From Neisseriaceae bacterium CLB008 (lineage in GTDB: Bacteria; Pseudomonadota; Gammaproteobacteria; Burkholderiales; Neisseriaceae): 64,000 bases of DNA. Numbering within the stretch: position 1 is the first letter of the stretch; each line of letters opens with the position of its first letter. The notes beneath the pieces were generated by a model, which was not told the DNA's origin, did not search any database, and was given only the letters and a program-made list of their open reading frames with translations. A program made the position numbers and the translations under genes. This document shows, piece by piece, positions 47,900 through 57,344 of the stretch. The stretch is taken from positions 1,550,001-1,614,000 of the forward strand of contig CP166133.1 of NCBI GenBank assembly GCA_041228285.1, given 5' to 3'.

Positions 47900-48680
47900 C
47901 CCCTACCGTCGACGCGTACGGCCTAGCCAAGACCACCTGCCTGAAGTAGACATTTCTGAAGAAGGCAATATTCGCTCTTTGCACCTTGGCAGCGCTACGG
48001 TGCAAAGCTCAATGAATTTGGACGACCCAGCTGAACTGGTGTTGTCTTATAGCCGCTCCATGATGGCGTGGCTGTTGTTCATGGATGCCCCTGAGCACAT
48101 TACTCAAATTGGTCTGGGCGGCGGCTCATTTACCCGCTGGATCGATTTATACTTACCCGATACCCAGTCTGTAGCGGTAGAAATTAATCCCCAGGTCATC
48201 GCTGTGGCGCGGGCCTTCTTTGAACTGCCGTTTGAAGGCGAACGATTCAATATTGTCGAAGGTGACGGCGCTGAGTACATTAAGATCTGTCGCGCCAGCA
48301 CCGACGTCATTATGGTGGACGGCTTCGATGGCGAACAAATTGTAGACGACTTAGTCAGCGAAGATTTTTTTGAGCACTGCAAAACGGCCCTAAGCGATCA
48401 AGGCGTGTTCATCACCAACTGGTGGAGCGGCGACAAGCGCTATCAGATGTTTGTCGAACGACTCTTGTCGGTCTTCAACGGCCTCGTGCTAGAAGTACCT
48501 GCCGCCAGCCACGGCAATATTGCGGTCATGGCCTTTAAGGACACGCCAGCCATCGTCAAGCTGAATGAGCTGGCGCTGCGTGCCGAACGTCTGTCCGAGC
48601 AATACCATTTAGACTTCAAGCAAATGCTGGATACCATTACCAGCAGCAATTTAAACAACGGCAAGACGCTATTCTTATAG
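47889..48680 (+). CDS. spermidine synthase-like methyltransferase-fold protein
   Basis: A 263-aa Rossmann-fold protein of the polyamine synthase superfamily. The nucleotide-binding [10 protein letters not shown] and acidic [13 protein letters not shown] are clear, and [14 protein letters not shown] sits where spermidine synthases have the catalytic Asp, but the surrounding residues differ from SpeE. True aminopropyltransferase activity is therefore uncertain. The ATG at 47889 has an excellent GGAGGTGA site that lies inside the ttcA coding end, so the two are coupled. Confidence 0.75.
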   Translation: MARNPYRRRVRPSQDHLPEVDISEEGNIRSLHLGSATVQSSMNLDDPAELVLSYSRSMMAWLLFMDAPEHITQIGLGGGSFTRWIDLYLPDTQSVAVEINPQVIAVARAFFELPFEGERFNIVEGDGAEYIKICRASTDVIMVDGFDGEQIVDDLVSEDFFEHCKTALSDQGVFITNWWSGDKRYQMFVERLLSVFNGLVLEVPAASHGNIAVMAFKDTPAIVKLNELALRAERLSEQYHLDFKQMLDTITSSNLNNGKTLFL

Positions 48681-48688
48681 GATTTTAT

Positions 48689-49006
48689 ATGAGCTTCTTT
48701 AAACGCCACGTGTTCATTTGCAACAATACCCGCACCAATGGCCGCCAAAGCTGTGGCGACTGCAACGCCGACGCCATGATGGACTATATGCGCGGTCAGG
48801 CCAAAGCCATGGGCCTGATTGGCGAAGGCAAAAACCGCATCAGCAAAGCCGGCTGTCTCGGGCGCTGTGAAGTCGGCCCGGTGATGGTCATTTACCCTGA
48901 AGCCACTTGGTATACTTATGTTGATGAGGCCGACGTACAGGAAATTCTGGACGAGCATTTGACTAAAGGCAACATCGTCAACCGCCTTCTGGTTGACCCA
49001 CAATAA
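48689..49006 (+). CDS. thioredoxin-like [2Fe-2S] ferredoxin
   Basis: A 105-aa ferredoxin of the thioredoxin-fold type. Cys11, Cys22, Cys25, Cys56 and Cys60 include the four cluster ligands (the C-x10-C and C-x3-C pattern; Cys25 is the odd one). KAGCLGRCEVGPVMVIYPE is the signature block. The redox partner is unknown. It lies 8 bp after the spermidine-synthase-like gene and 44 bp before a hydrolase gene, so the four genes from ttcA probably form one operon. Confidence 0.9.
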   Translation: MSFFKRHVFICNNTRTNGRQSCGDCNADAMMDYMRGQAKAMGLIGEGKNRISKAGCLGRCEVGPVMVIYPEATWYTYVDEADVQEILDEHLTKGNIVNRLLVDPQ

Positions 49007-49050
49007 CGCACCGCACCATAACAATAAAACAGCATAGATAAAGGACTAAT

Positions 49051-49677
49051 ATGTTACGAGCCAACAACATCGTTTGGGTAGAGGGCCCAGTCGGCCGCCT
49101 AGAAACCATTTACATTCCAGCCCAAGGCCAAGCGCAAGGCGTGGCGGTGTTAAACCACCCTAACCCCACTCAAGGTGGCACCAACACCAATAAAGTCATT
49201 CAAACTGCGGCCAAGGCCTTAAGCAAACTGGGCTACCATTGCTATTTACCCAACCTACGCGGCGTGGGCGAAAGCGACGGCGAACACAACTATGGCCAAG
49301 GTGAAGTAGACGATGCCCTCGCCGTAGTCGCTTACGCCAAAGCCGCTCACCCACAAGAAAGCGCCAAACTGGCCGTTGCTGGCTTTTCTTTTGGTGGCTT
49401 TGTGGCGTCACAGGTGGTACATCGCGTACACGCCGACAAGCTATTATTGATTGGCCCAGCCGTGGCTACCTATAAAATCCATTCACCCAACGTACCCTCA
49501 GTAGACGACACCTTAATCATTCATGGTGAAATCGATGACGTGGTGCCCTTAACCATGGTGACCGCTTGGGCCAAGCCACAAAACCTACCCATCGTCATCA
49601 TTCCTCAAGCAGGCCACTTCTTCCACGGCCAGCTGATTCTATTAGGCAAAACCATTGAGCGCTACTTCGAGCACTGA
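49051..49677 (+). CDS. alpha/beta hydrolase (COG2945-like)
   Basis: A 208-aa cytoplasmic hydrolase. The N-terminal LNHPNPTQGGTNTNKV corresponds to the HPHP..GG..NKV motif of the family. The nucleophile elbow is GFSFGG. The acid is probably the Asp in HGEIDDVVP, and the histidine is that of AGHFFHG. AAAGGA precedes the ATG. The substrate is unknown. Confidence 0.88.
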   Translation: MLRANNIVWVEGPVGRLETIYIPAQGQAQGVAVLNHPNPTQGGTNTNKVIQTAAKALSKLGYHCYLPNLRGVGESDGEHNYGQGEVDDALAVVAYAKAAHPQESAKLAVAGFSFGGFVASQVVHRVHADKLLLIGPAVATYKIHSPNVPSVDDTLIIHGEIDDVVPLTMVTAWAKPQNLPIVIIPQAGHFFHGQLILLGKTIERYFEH

Positions 49678-49988
49678 GCCGAACCTGCTCAGCTCACCCA
49701 TGCTAACCGGCCTCGCCGGTTAGCTGCCAAACAATCACCACCATCAGTCTTTGCCTGATCCACTCACTAGCTGCTGGTCAGCACTTCACGCATGCCCCAT
49801 CTACTCACCCTGCCCTCATCTTGATCAGCAGACACTTAGTCTAATAGGTTGCACGGCTGTTGCTTTTTGACGTGCAGCCACACTATTTACTTTCCAGCCA
49901 TTCTATTTTTGTTTGGTCTCGCCCCAAAATGAGCTAAGCTTCAGCAGCACTGACATCAAAATAACAACATCACGCTACTTAGGAACCC
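49678..49988. other. spacer with one stable hairpin, no gene seen
   Basis: About 310 bp between the hydrolase and the LysE-type gene. A perfect 10-bp stem GCTAACCGGC/GCCGGTTAGC with a CTC loop lies at 49702-49724, without a T run, 25 bp after the hydrolase stop. It may end transcription weakly or protect the 3' end. Nothing else is recognised. Confidence 0.5.
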
Positions 49989-50597
49989 ATGCTTTCTTTC
50001 TCCATCATGCTGGCCATGGCCATCTTCGCCCTAACCATGTCCATCACCCCCGGCCCCGTCAATATGGTGATCCTGTCTTCTGGTACCAGCCACGGCGTTC
50101 GGCCCACGCAAGGGTTTATCTGCGGCGCAACCCTAGGCTTTATTGCCTTATTGCTCACCGTCAGCCTTGGCTTGATGCAGCTGATCAACGGTCACCCACT
50201 GTTTTTAACCAGCCTCACCATCGTCGGCACGGCCTTTTTGGTCTATGTCGGGATCAAAATCGCGCGCGCCACGCCTGTCATACAAGCGGTTAAACGGCCC
50301 GTACCCAATTTTGGCCAAGGGGCATTATTACAGTGGCTCAACCCTAAAGCCTGGATTGCCTGCGCTTCTGGCGTCTCGCTCTTTAGTCAGCCAAACACCA
50401 TGACGCCGCTCTTTACTTTTGCCATGATCTACCTTGTGGTCTGTTATCTGTCTTTGCTGGCATGGGCCTTTGTCGGCGCTAAAATGCGTCACATCCTGAG
50501 CCAACCACGACATTTGCGTTGGTTTAATCAATGCCTAGGCGCACTCCTGATTCTCTCCGCCCTGTCCATGCTGTGGCAGCAGCTATTCACCGCATAA
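49989..50597 (+). CDS. LysE/RhtB-family amino-acid exporter
   Basis: A 202-aa inner-membrane exporter with about five to six hydrophobic segments. The N-terminal SITPGPVNMVILSSG is the family signature (TPGP), and the basic GALLQWLNPKAWIA in the middle loop is the second conserved block. The exported amino acid cannot be told. It is followed by a terminator and convergent with the MBL-fold gene. Confidence 0.93.
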   Translation: MLSFSIMLAMAIFALTMSITPGPVNMVILSSGTSHGVRPTQGFICGATLGFIALLLTVSLGLMQLINGHPLFLTSLTIVGTAFLVYVGIKIARATPVIQAVKRPVPNFGQGALLQWLNPKAWIACASGVSLFSQPNTMTPLFTFAMIYLVVCYLSLLAWAFVGAKMRHILSQPRHLRWFNQCLGALLILSALSMLWQQLFTA

Positions 50598-50602
50598 ACA
50601 AA

Positions 50603-50632
50603 AAACGGCCTAGGGTTCACCCTAGGCCGTTT
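50603..50632. terminator. terminator between the LysE-type gene and the MBL-fold gene
   Basis: Perfect 13-bp arms AAACGGCCTAGGG and CCCTAGGCCGTTT around TTCA, preceded by an A run, so it serves mainly the minus-strand gene. Confidence 0.8.
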
Positions 50633-50654
50633 GCCCCTTAATCATGGCCTCAGC

Positions 50655-51527
50655 TTACGGCCATTGCATTTCCCCTTTAAGTACTTTAGCGCCCAAGGTC
50701 ACGTCATCACCTGCGACAAAATCAGGATAGGCACGCGTCAACCCTTGAACCAGCTCTGCCGAATTTTGGGTTTGTGGCAGCAGCTGCTCCACCGTGGCTA
50801 AATAACCATCGGTAAAGCGTACCGATGTCAAATTCTGAGCAGCTCCGGGTAAGAAATGTCCTGGCACCACAACTTCCGGCTGTAGCGCGATGATGCTGCG
50901 TAATGTTTCACGCCAATGCTGGCGCGCCGCAGGCGTTTGCGCATCAGCCAACCATACGTGCATATTGTTGCCGTAAACCACCACACCGCCCACCACGGCT
51001 TTTAATGATGGCACCCACAAATAGGTTTCTGCCGGATTAGGCCCATTCAGCCCTTTAACCTCAATGCGCTCACCGTCAACGGTAAAATGGTCTGCCTTTA
51101 ATACTTGAGGCACCACAATGTGCTTAGGGGCATTCTCTTTCATCATCGGTGCCCAATAAGCCACTTTACCCGCCTGAGTGGCGTTGATGGCGGCCACCGT
51201 CGCTGGCGTAGCCACAATCTTCGCCTGCGGGAACGCAGCCTGAATCACGTCCAAACCGAAATAGAAATCTGGATCAGAATGACTGATGTAAACCGTTGTC
51301 AAACGCTTACCGGTGGCCTTAATCTGCTGCACCAAAGCCTCGGCATCATTTTTTTGAAATTGCGCGTCGATTAAGGCAACCTCTGTCGATCCGCTGATGA
51401 TGTTAGACGAAACGGGAAAAACGCTTTCCTCACCGGGATTGTAAACCGACAACCGCAGCTGCGCCGCCATACTCAGGCTCATGGCCGTCGCCAAAATGGT
51501 ACTCAACAAAACTTTCTGAATCATCAT
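50655..51527 (-). CDS. secreted metallo-beta-lactamase-fold protein with altered metal motif
   Basis: A 290-aa protein with an N-terminal signal peptide (cleavage near MAAQ), so probably periplasmic. The fold is of the MBL superfamily: strand/loop NIISGSTEVALIDAQF, then the motif ISHSDPDFYFG where the canonical motif is HxHxDH, and VVPGH further on. Two of the usual ligands are changed (second His to Asp, last His to Phe), so a normal two-zinc site is unlikely. Such variants recur in a subgroup of the family. It is divergent from a LysR gene across 123 bp, which suggests control by that regulator. Confidence 0.85.
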   Translation of the reverse strand: MMIQKVLLSTILATAMSLSMAAQLRLSVYNPGEESVFPVSSNIISGSTEVALIDAQFQKNDAEALVQQIKATGKRLTTVYISHSDPDFYFGLDVIQAAFPQAKIVATPATVAAINATQAGKVAYWAPMMKENAPKHIVVPQVLKADHFTVDGERIEVKGLNGPNPAETYLWVPSLKAVVGGVVVYGNNMHVWLADAQTPAARQHWRETLRSIIALQPEVVVPGHFLPGAAQNLTSVRFTDGYLATVEQLLPQTQNSAELVQGLTRAYPDFVAGDDVTLGAKVLKGEMQWP

Positions 51528-51650
51528 GCTGCACTCACTATTCTGTTTAATTAACTAAATAAATCAATGCAGCCATTATAAGTTGCATGATTTGGTTAAA
51601 AAACCGCATAATATGCACTAGTCTGTTTCATAAAACGAGCAAATCAAGCC

Positions 51651-52547
51651 ATGGACCGCATTTTAGCCGCCAAAGTCTTTCTCACCATTGTCGAAAAAGG
51701 CAGCCTCTCTGCCGCTGCCGACACCCTCGACATGTCGCGCGCCATGGTCACGCGCCATTTAGCCACCATGGAGCGCTGGGCCAAAGCACGGCTCCTCCAT
51801 CGCAGCACTCGCAAGCTCACCCTCACCGACGCCGGCGAACAGGCCTTATTACGCTGTGAGAAGATCTTGGCGCTGGCCACTGAAATCGACCTGATTGAAG
51901 ACCAAAACGCCCATCAACTCCATGGCTTACTGCGTATCAGCTGCTCCCAGTCACTTGCTCAATCCGCGATTGCGCCTGCGATCACCCAATTTTTAAGCCA
52001 GCACCCTGGGCTACGCATTGATTTAAACATCGACAATCAGGCCGTCAACCTCATTGAATCGCGCATCGACTTAGCGCTGCGCATTACCAATGATCTAGAC
52101 CCCAATATCATTGCGAAACCCTTAGCCACCTGCCATTCCATCGTTTGCGCCACCCCCAGTTATTTAGCCACCCACGGCACACCGAACAGCCTAGCCGAGC
52201 TTAGTCAACACAATTGCCTGACCTATTCTTATTTCGGTAAAAGCCTATGGGCCTTTCAGCACGTGCAACGCCAAGAGCCAGAAGCCGTATTGGTGAGCGG
52301 CAACCTCAGCGCTAACGAATCCGTCGTGCTTTTAAGCGCCACCCTAGCCCATGCCGGCATCAGCCTACAACCTGCTTACTCGGTTCGCAGCGCCATCGAC
52401 AGCGGCACCATCGTGGCGCTTCTAACCGACTACCAACCACAGCCACTGGGTATTTATGGCCTTTATACCTCACGCAAGCATATGCCACAGGCGCTACGCG
52501 CACTGTTGGATTTTTTGAGTATCTGGTTTCAGAATCATCCCCTGTGA
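51651..52547 (+). CDS. LysR-family transcriptional regulator
   Basis: A 298-aa regulator. The N-terminal winged HTH (residues 4-60) reads FLTIVEKGSLSAAADTLDMS..TRHLATMERW, followed by a LysR substrate-binding domain (about 90-290). It most resembles the group that includes regulators of oxidoreductases and exporters, but no inducer can be assigned. The shared spacer with the MBL-fold gene contains a GGTT-AAAA-AACC palindrome and a CATAATATG palindrome, possible binding sites. Confidence 0.93.
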   Translation: MDRILAAKVFLTIVEKGSLSAAADTLDMSRAMVTRHLATMERWAKARLLHRSTRKLTLTDAGEQALLRCEKILALATEIDLIEDQNAHQLHGLLRISCSQSLAQSAIAPAITQFLSQHPGLRIDLNIDNQAVNLIESRIDLALRITNDLDPNIIAKPLATCHSIVCATPSYLATHGTPNSLAELSQHNCLTYSYFGKSLWAFQHVQRQEPEAVLVSGNLSANESVVLLSATLAHAGISLQPAYSVRSAIDSGTIVALLTDYQPQPLGIYGLYTSRKHMPQALRALLDFLSIWFQNHPL

Positions 52548-52559
52548 CGCGCAACAATA

Positions 52560-52588
52560 TTGCAAAAGCATAAAAAAGGCATTACACT
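52560..52588 (+). promoter_or_regulatory. promoter for the small membrane-protein pair
   Basis: TTGCAA (52560-52565), 17-bp spacer, TACACT (52583-52588), ending 36 bp before the first ATG and starting just after the LysR stop. Confidence 0.55.
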
Positions 52589-52624
52589 AAAAGCCTAAAT
52601 GACCCCAGCCAAAGCAGGCTAACC

Positions 52625-52864
52625 ATGTGGTTTAATCTCTTAAAGCCACCATTTGAAGTAGACACCTTAAACGCTTGGGCCCACTTTATTGAAGACATCG
52701 CTAAAGTCGCCTTAATCGCGCTGCCGGTTGTCCTTTATGGCGACAGCTCAAACATAGCAAAAAGCCTTAATGCCATCCTCCTACTCTTCATCAGCTACGG
52801 CAGCCTATTATTGAGTCGACGCATTCGCCAATATCGGCTGCATCAAACAGGAGCTTCATCATGA
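52625..52864 (+). CDS. small membrane protein, 79 aa, function unknown
   Basis: Not a family I recognise. It has two hydrophobic helices (about residues 24-42 and 46-64) joined by a short turn with YGDSSN, then a basic tail LSRRIRQYRLHQ that should face the cytoplasm. AGG is correctly spaced before the ATG, a promoter lies upstream, and a terminator follows the next frame. Its TGA overlaps the next ATG (ATGA). These signs support a real gene. Confidence 0.7.
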   Translation: MWFNLLKPPFEVDTLNAWAHFIEDIAKVALIALPVVLYGDSSNIAKSLNAILLLFISYGSLLLSRRIRQYRLHQTGASS

Positions 52865-52944
52865 CTCTAGGTTTAATCATCTTAGCTAGCCTCGTAGCTG
52901 GCGCACTCTATGCGTTTGAGCGGGCCACCAAAAACCAGCCCTAA
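52861..52944 (+). CDS. 27-aa single-helix membrane microprotein
   Basis: A very short frame: a hydrophobic helix (MTLGLIILASLVAGALYAF) followed by a charged tail with Glu20 and Arg21. It is preceded by a perfect AGGAG seven bases before the ATG, overlaps the upstream stop by 4 bp and is followed 8 bp later by a terminator. Size and form recall the tiny subunits of membrane complexes (such as CydX or KdpF), but the sequence does not match those. Confidence 0.68.
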   Translation: MTLGLIILASLVAGALYAFERATKNQP

Positions 52945-52952
52945 CAACACAA

Positions 52953-52978
52953 AAAGCCCACCGCATACGGTGGGCTTT
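52953..52978 (+). terminator. Rho-independent terminator of the small-protein operon
   Basis: Perfect 11-bp arms AAAGCCCACCG and CGGTGGGCTTT with a CATA loop, only 8 bp after the microprotein stop. Confidence 0.88.
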
Positions 52979-53134
52979 AATCAATACTCAACTTTGATGA
53001 TGGCTTATCGCATGGCTCTTACCTTTTATAGCCAACATGCTGGCCCTTGAATCAGGCCTAGGCTAATTGTCGGTTGAAGCGGCCCATACGAGAAAAACAA
53101 TCGTAGAAGGAGGCGCGAACGCATCCATCATTCA

Positions 53135-53836
53135 TTACAGGCCGTTCACCTGTACTTGGCCAGAAATACTCAACGACACCTGCTCATTACCTGGTTCAGC
53201 ATCCATCACCGCCATCTCATCCATTGCCGGCGCTGCGGCACGCATCATTTTAGGGGCATAGCCAGCATTATAAGAAGCGGGCGTAGAGCCCATGTCGATG
53301 TTCACAATACGATAGCCTTTACCGCCTAGGCCTTTAGCGATGTGGTTGGCCTTATAGCGAAAGCGCTCAATGGCCGTGGTCATCAAGTCTTCTTCAAAAG
53401 ACTTCATTTTCTTATCAGAAACTGAATAATGCATATTTTGAATCTGAGCCTGCCCTTGCACCGTCGCAATAAGCTTGTTTAAAGCTTGAAAATCTTGGCT
53501 TTTCAAGCTAATAGTGGCCTGATCGTACCAAATGGTTTGATCTTTTTTATTGTTACTCGGGTAGCTGCTACGGCCGCTCACGGCCACTTCTACCTTAGGA
53601 TAGGCCTTGGCTTGAGCCAATACCTGATTCATCTTTTTGGTGACTGCCTGCGCGATCACGGCAGGATCGCGACCTTCTTCACGTACAGACAAACGCACGT
53701 TTAATGTATCACGCACCACCTCTTTGCTGACTTGCTCGTTAATCGACACAACGTTGTAATTAAGGCCTTCAGCCATCACGCTTTGGGCGCTCACGCCCAA
53801 ACCCAGCAAAACAGGAACCAATAGTTTTTTCTTCAT
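53135..53836 (-). CDS. SIMPL-domain (DUF541) periplasmic protein
   Basis: A 233-aa exported protein of the SIMPL/DUF541 family (YggE, BP26 relatives), function poorly known, linked to oxidative stress in some bacteria. The start at 53836 (MKKKLLVPVLLG) gives a clean signal peptide cut near VMAEG. The body shows the family pattern RDTLNVRLSVREEG, VSGRSSYP and YSVSDKKMKS. The frame extends 16 codons upstream without a better start. It is monocistronic and divergent from sdaA. Confidence 0.86.
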   Translation of the reverse strand: MKKKLLVPVLLGLGVSAQSVMAEGLNYNVVSINEQVSKEVVRDTLNVRLSVREEGRDPAVIAQAVTKKMNQVLAQAKAYPKVEVAVSGRSSYPSNNKKDQTIWYDQATISLKSQDFQALNKLIATVQGQAQIQNMHYSVSDKKMKSFEEDLMTTAIERFRYKANHIAKGLGGKGYRIVNIDMGSTPASYNAGYAPKMMRAAAPAMDEMAVMDAEPGNEQVSLSISGQVQVNGL

Positions 53837-54097
53837 GGTGCTTTCACTTTCTGTGTATTTTAGTCTGATGTTAACGTGTGTCACGCACGTCAGTTTACCG
53901 TCATTTAGTCAATTGCTGACCAATAAAGTTCCTTTACTTACAACTGCACCCTATTTCTGTAACAGATCATTGCTATTTATGCCACAAGTCGGTGCAGGCT
54001 GCTGACTTTTCTCATTAACGTGTATACTCTAGGCTCAAACCAATAGGTTGTCGACTAAGCATCCAACCACGTTACCAGCGTCTCTCAGGAGCAAATC

Positions 54098-55501
54098 ATG
54101 ATCAGTATTTTTGATATATTTAAAGTTGGCCTTGGCCCTTCTAGTTCACACACCGTCGGCCCCATGAAGGCCGCCGTCGCTTTTGTTGACCTACTGCAAC
54201 AAACCCAAAATCTCGCGGCCACCGAGCGAATTGCCGTTGAGGTATACGGCTCATTGGCCCTAACCGGCATGGGCCACGCGACCTTTGACGCCCTATTGCT
54301 GGGCCTAGAAGGCAGCTTACCCCACGACATCGACCTCAACAGCATTTCCGAACGCCTTGAGCAAATCAACAGCCAAGGCCAGCTACAGCTGACGCCCGAA
54401 AAAAGCATCCACTTTGAAGTCGCGCGCGACCTGGTGATTTGCGTCACCGAATCGCTGCCGAAACACCCAAATGGTCTGTGCTTTATTGCCTACGATGATC
54501 AGGAAAACAAGCTTCTTAGCCAGGTGTACTACTCCATCGGTGGCGGCTTCATCGTTACTGACGAGGCCTTCGGTCAAGAAAATGCCGACGCTGTCGCCGT
54601 ACCTTATCCGTTCAGCAACGCCACCGAACTGTTTGCGCTGTGCGCCGAACATCAACTCAGCGTGAGCGAGTTGGTCATGGCCAATGAGGTTGCGCTTTCT
54701 GGCCGCGATGAAGCAGCAGTAAAAGCCGGCATTCGCCAAATCAAAGACGTGATGTTCGCCTGCATCGACCGCGGCCTCACCATTAAAGGCATCTTGCCCG
54801 GCGGCCTTAAAGTTACCCGCCGCGCGCCGGCCTTGGCCGAAAAAATCTCGGCGCTGCGTGAGAATGGCCAGATCAATACCCAGCTTTGGCCCATGGTCTA
54901 CGCCATGGCCGTGAATGAAGAAAACGCGGCCGGTGGTCGTGTGGTGACGGCACCCACTAACGGCGCAGCCGGCATCATTCCTTCTGTGCTGAAGTATTTT
55001 GCCACCTTCCACCCCAATGCCGACGAAGACACGATTGCCGACTTTTTATTGACCGCCGGCGTGATTGGCATCCTCTATAAAAACAATGCGTCCATCTCTG
55101 GCGCCGACGTTGGCTGCCAAGGCGAAGTAGGCGTGGCCTGCTCCATGGCCGCTGGTGCTTTTTCAGCCGTCAGCGGCGGCACCCTGGCTCAAATCGAAAA
55201 CGCTGCAGAAATGGCCATGGAACATCATCTAGGCCTCACCTGCGACCCCGTTGCCGGCTTGGTGCAAATCCCCTGCATTGAACGCAACGGCATTGCCGCC
55301 GAAAAAGCCATTAAGCTGGGCGCACTCTCGCTACTGGAAGACGGCACCCATAAAAAAGTGACCTTAGACATGGTCATCAAAACCATGCTGCAAACGGGCC
55401 GCGACATGAAGTCAACCTATAAAGAAACGTCCTTAGCCGGCTTAGCCACCACACTGAAACAAAAAGCGATTGCGGTTTCGGTCAGCGTGATTGAATGCTA
55501 A
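54098..55501 (+). CDS. sdaA: L-serine dehydratase (single-chain, Fe-S)
   Basis: Deaminates L-serine to pyruvate with a 4Fe-4S cluster. The 467-aa single-chain form begins [22 protein letters not shown] (first 12 residues decide the family), with the substrate-binding SSSHT loop, then the alpha domain with [15 protein letters not shown] and the cluster cysteines in [15 protein letters not shown] and [20 protein letters not shown] precedes the ATG. A TATACT at 54023-54028 may be its -10 box. Confidence 0.97.
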   Translation: MISIFDIFKVGLGPSSSHTVGPMKAAVAFVDLLQQTQNLAATERIAVEVYGSLALTGMGHATFDALLLGLEGSLPHDIDLNSISERLEQINSQGQLQLTPEKSIHFEVARDLVICVTESLPKHPNGLCFIAYDDQENKLLSQVYYSIGGGFIVTDEAFGQENADAVAVPYPFSNATELFALCAEHQLSVSELVMANEVALSGRDEAAVKAGIRQIKDVMFACIDRGLTIKGILPGGLKVTRRAPALAEKISALRENGQINTQLWPMVYAMAVNEENAAGGRVVTAPTNGAAGIIPSVLKYFATFHPNADEDTIADFLLTAGVIGILYKNNASISGADVGCQGEVGVACSMAAGAFSAVSGGTLAQIENAAEMAMEHHLGLTCDPVAGLVQIPCIERNGIAAEKAIKLGALSLLEDGTHKKVTLDMVIKTMLQTGRDMKSTYKETSLAGLATTLKQKAIAVSVSVIEC

Positions 55502-55529
55502 ACCCAGGCTAGTCCGAGCCAGCAAAAAA

Positions 55530-55562
55530 ATAGCCTACCGATGTCATCCATCGGTAGGCTAT
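55530..55562. terminator. terminator between sdaA and rluB (convergent)
   Basis: Perfect 14-bp arms ATAGCCTACCGATG and CATCGGTAGGCTAT with a TCATC loop; an A run on the left gives a T run for the minus-strand gene. Confidence 0.88.
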
Positions 55563-55579
55563 ATTGATTGTGCGCTGGC

Positions 55580-56680
55580 TTATTCGGCCGCAGGCGCCGA
55601 ACGGCGAATGCGTTCGCCCGGCAATGGCATTTGTGCCCATTTCACAATATTCGCTACTTCGTACTCGTTCAGCTCATAGAACTGGCCACGCTTCAAGCGC
55701 GCAGGCAGGCCGATGGGGCCAAAGCGAGTACGCACTAGGCGGCTAACGGTTAACTCTTGGCTTTCAAAGATACGGCGCACTTCACGGTTACGGCCTTCTT
55801 TAATCACCACGTTATACCATTTATTCACGCCTTCACCACCTTGTTCTTGCATGCGCTCGACCTTAGCTGGACCATCTTCCAACTCAATGCCTTCACATAA
55901 AAGCTTCATGGTGTCAGTGCTGACCTCACCCAAAATACGCACAGCGTATTCACGCTCAACCTCAAAGCTTGGATGGGCAAATCGATTCACCAACTCGCCA
56001 GAGGTCGTTAGAATCAACAGGCCACTGGTGTTTACGTCCAAACGGCCAATGGCCACCCAACGCGAGCTATTGGCCTGCGGCAGACGGTCAAAAATGGTCA
56101 CGCGGCCTTGTGGGTCATCGCGGCTCACAATTTCGCCTTCTTGTTTATAGTACAGCAAAATACGGGGCAGACGGTCGGGCCATTTCACATTGACCTGCTT
56201 ACCTTTTACCGTCACACGGTCACGTGGGTGGACCTTATCGCCTAAGACGGCCACGTGGCCATTGATGTTGACTAGGCCTTGCTTAATCCAATCTTCCATT
56301 TCGCGACGTGAGCCCACGCCCGAGGCAGCCAAGGCTTTTTGTAGGCGCATTGGCTCTAAGCGGTCTAAATCGGTGCGTTTTTCTTTAAGGTTACGGGCAC
56401 GGTCTTTGATTTCTTGATTGGGGCTACGAACCACCAAACGCTTAGCACGGGTGGTACGCTGCTTGGGCGCACGCGCAGAAGTTGCCTCTGCCACAGGGCG
56501 TTCGCCTTGGCGTTTGGTTTCAATGGAATCAAAGGTTTCGCTGCTGCGTGGACCGCTGCGGCGTTGCTGAGCAGAACCGATGTTTAGGCTTTCAACGCTA
56601 CGAGGACCGCTGCGTCGTTTGGTGGCTGCGCCAGGGGCAGCCGGTTTCGATCGGCCAGGGGCCGCGTTTCTTTTTGACAT
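55580..56680 (-). CDS. rluB: 23S rRNA pseudouridine(2605) synthase RluB
   Basis: Pseudouridine synthase of the RsuA/RluB group. The 366-aa protein has a basic, low-complexity N-terminal extension of ~110 residues with two RRSGPRS repeats, an S4 RNA-binding domain (MRLQKALAASGVGSRREMED), and a catalytic domain with GRLDVNTSGLLILT holding the catalytic Asp. The ATG at 56680 has AAGGA upstream. It follows scpB by 31 bp, and the two are probably cotranscribed, as in many bacteria. Confidence 0.94.
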   Translation of the reverse strand: MSKRNAAPGRSKPAAPGAATKRRSGPRSVESLNIGSAQQRRSGPRSSETFDSIETKRQGERPVAEATSARAPKQRTTRAKRLVVRSPNQEIKDRARNLKEKRTDLDRLEPMRLQKALAASGVGSRREMEDWIKQGLVNINGHVAVLGDKVHPRDRVTVKGKQVNVKWPDRLPRILLYYKQEGEIVSRDDPQGRVTIFDRLPQANSSRWVAIGRLDVNTSGLLILTTSGELVNRFAHPSFEVEREYAVRILGEVSTDTMKLLCEGIELEDGPAKVERMQEQGGEGVNKWYNVVIKEGRNREVRRIFESQELTVSRLVRTRFGPIGLPARLKRGQFYELNEYEVANIVKWAQMPLPGERIRRSAPAAE

Positions 56681-56711
56681 GAGTCTTTCCTTAAGCAATA
56701 AAAGGGATCTT

Positions 56712-57284
56712 TTATTCTTCTTCTGCGGCGTGGTTAGCGGCAGGTGGGGTTATGTCGGGCAAAACCAATTCACCCAACTCTGTTAATGGCGGCAAATGAG
56801 TTAAATCATCCAAGCCTAAATCCATTAAAAACTGCGGGGTCGTCGCCCAAAGTGCGGGACGGCCCAATACTTCTTTGTGGCCAATCACTTCGATCCAGCC
56901 ACGCTCACTCAGGGTTTGCATCACTTGGGTGGATACATTGACGCCACGAATGGCCTCAATATCACCCCGAGTAGCCGGTTGTTGATACGCAATAATGGCT
57001 AAGGTTTCCAGTACCGCTCGCGAATAACGCGGTGCCTTTTCAGGCTCCAGTTTTTCTTTGAGTTCGCTAAAAGCCTCAGCCACTATTTGAAAACGCCAAC
57101 CTTCGACGGTGTGGACCAACCGTAATGCGCGCTCAGACCAGCGCGCTTGCAGGTTAGCCAACACGTCTACCAAAGCATCTTGTGGCAATGTTGGGGTCCA
57201 TAACTGTCGCAACTGCTTATCCGTCAACGGGCTTTCGCTGGTCAACAGGGCTGCTTCAATTAAGGTTTCAACAGTCACACTCAT
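56712..57284 (-). CDS. scpB: segregation and condensation protein ScpB
   Basis: Winged-helix subunit of the SMC-ScpA-ScpB complex that compacts the chromosome. The 190-aa protein has the tandem winged-helix signature ETLAIIAYQQPATRGDIEAI followed by RGVN and GRPALWATT. The tail is acidic. scpA and smc are outside the window. Confidence 0.95.
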   Translation of the reverse strand: MSVTVETLIEAALLTSESPLTDKQLRQLWTPTLPQDALVDVLANLQARWSERALRLVHTVEGWRFQIVAEAFSELKEKLEPEKAPRYSRAVLETLAIIAYQQPATRGDIEAIRGVNVSTQVMQTLSERGWIEVIGHKEVLGRPALWATTPQFLMDLGLDDLTHLPPLTELGELVLPDITPPAANHAAEEE

Positions 57285-57344
57285 GCATGGTTTCCGAATA
57301 AAGTTCGTTTATTTTACACCAAATGCCTCAGGACAACAGCTTTT

